Assembly (NCBI GenBank): GCA_937935995.1
Contig: CALGXF010000007.1
Span: 1-6,262 of the forward strand
Source: an uncultured Alphaproteobacteria bacterium
GTDB taxonomy: Bacteria > Pseudomonadota > Alphaproteobacteria > CAAHEQ01 > UBA3637
Reading direction: 5' to 3'
Length of the DNA: 6,262 nucleotides
Shown here: positions 6,094 through 6,262 of the stretch, piece by piece
How the letters are laid out: the number at the start of each line of letters is the position of its first letter
How positions within the stretch are numbered: position 1 is the stretch's first letter
Position numbers and translations under genes: made by a program
Notes under the pieces: model-generated
Database searches by the model: none
The model's input: the letters and a program-made list of their open reading frames with translations, nothing else
What the model was told of the DNA's origin: nothing

Positions 6094-6126
6094 AAAAAAT
6101 CCCCGGCAGATGCTGGGGATTTTTTT
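6094..6126 (+). terminator. Strong rho-independent terminator
   Basis: A perfect stem: A6-T-CCCC-GGC (6094-6107) pairs with GCT-GGGG-A-T6 (6112-6125), with one G-U wobble, around the four-base loop AGAT, then runs into the T-tract. It closes the rpmE and small-gene unit. The A/T flanks make it potentially bidirectional. Confidence 0.93.
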
Positions 6127-6177
6127 GTTTGTATTGTTTGCTGTGGACATTATTTTACGATTAGACATTCATTTTTA

Positions 6178-6207
6178 TTGACAAAGGCAAACCGGGTAAG
6201 GTATAAA
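6178..6207 (+). promoter_or_regulatory. Near-consensus sigma70 promoter
   Basis: A perfect TTGACA (6178-6183), an 18-base spacer, and TATAAA (6202-6207). It is the strongest promoter match in the window and lies just upstream of the gene that starts at 6232. Between the terminator and this promoter (6127-6177) I see only AT-rich sequence. Confidence 0.75.
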
Positions 6208-6231
6208 ATTCAAAAAGGACAGGGAATAAAA

Positions 6232-6262
6232 ATGAACTTTATCTTGCATCGCTTAACAGTTA
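6232..6262 (+). CDS. Start of a gene cut by the window edge
   Basis: Only ten codons are visible (MNFILHRLTV). The start is supported by AGGG (6221-6224) seven bases upstream and by the strong promoter at 6178-6207. The residues are fairly hydrophobic, which could begin a signal or membrane segment, but too little is present to name a product. Confidence 0.5.
   Translation, partial: MNFILHRLTV

Overview
The window looks like part of the chromosome of an uncultured, probably host-associated alphaproteobacterium. Reasons: the SuhB-type phosphatase and the cysteine-free L31 resemble alphaproteobacterial forms, and the large pilin has an N-terminus of the G|RSMVEML type, which I associate from memory with gut-type Alphaproteobacteria. 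This is inference; no rRNA or marker search was possible. Base composition is moderate, apart from two very GC-rich palindromes at the left edge.

Layout. (1) 1-2477, plus strand: two GC-rich inverted repeats (52-88 and 156-195), then one long gene. It encodes a prepilin-like N-terminus (peptidase site G|RSMVE with Glu at +5, hydrophobic helix), a pilin-sized domain of about 150 residues, a CC-rich knottin-like stretch, and nine diverged ~60-residue modules with up to eight cysteines each. The mature protein has 86 cysteines by hand count. (2) 2474-3526, minus strand: epmA, the EF-P lysyl-modification ligase. Its stop codon overlaps the pilin stop codon within one TTAA. (3) A 71-bp divergent intergenic region with a good sigma70-type promoter facing efp. 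(4) 3598-5548, plus strand: a translationally coupled operon of efp (TAATG) suhB (ATGA) and a small secreted OmpA-like protein. (5) 5559-5881: rpmE (L31) with its own promoter and a terminator. (6) 5897-6085: a 62-residue orphan gene with a strong ribosome binding site, closed by a perfect rho-independent terminator. (7) 6178-6262: a near-consensus promoter and the first ten codons of a gene cut by the window edge.

How the genes work together. epmA and efp are enzyme and substrate: EpmA attaches (R)-beta-lysine to the conserved EF-P lysine (K33 here), which relieves ribosome stalling at proline runs. The usual third partner, epmB, is not in the window. suhB, efp and rpmE suggest a translation/RNA housekeeping cluster. 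The Cys-rich pilin is the unusual element: a type IV pilin or pseudopilin helix carrying a long disulfide-rich extension, probably extracellular and perhaps adhesive. Its cysteines are lost between modules only in even sets, which suggests a specific disulfide pattern.
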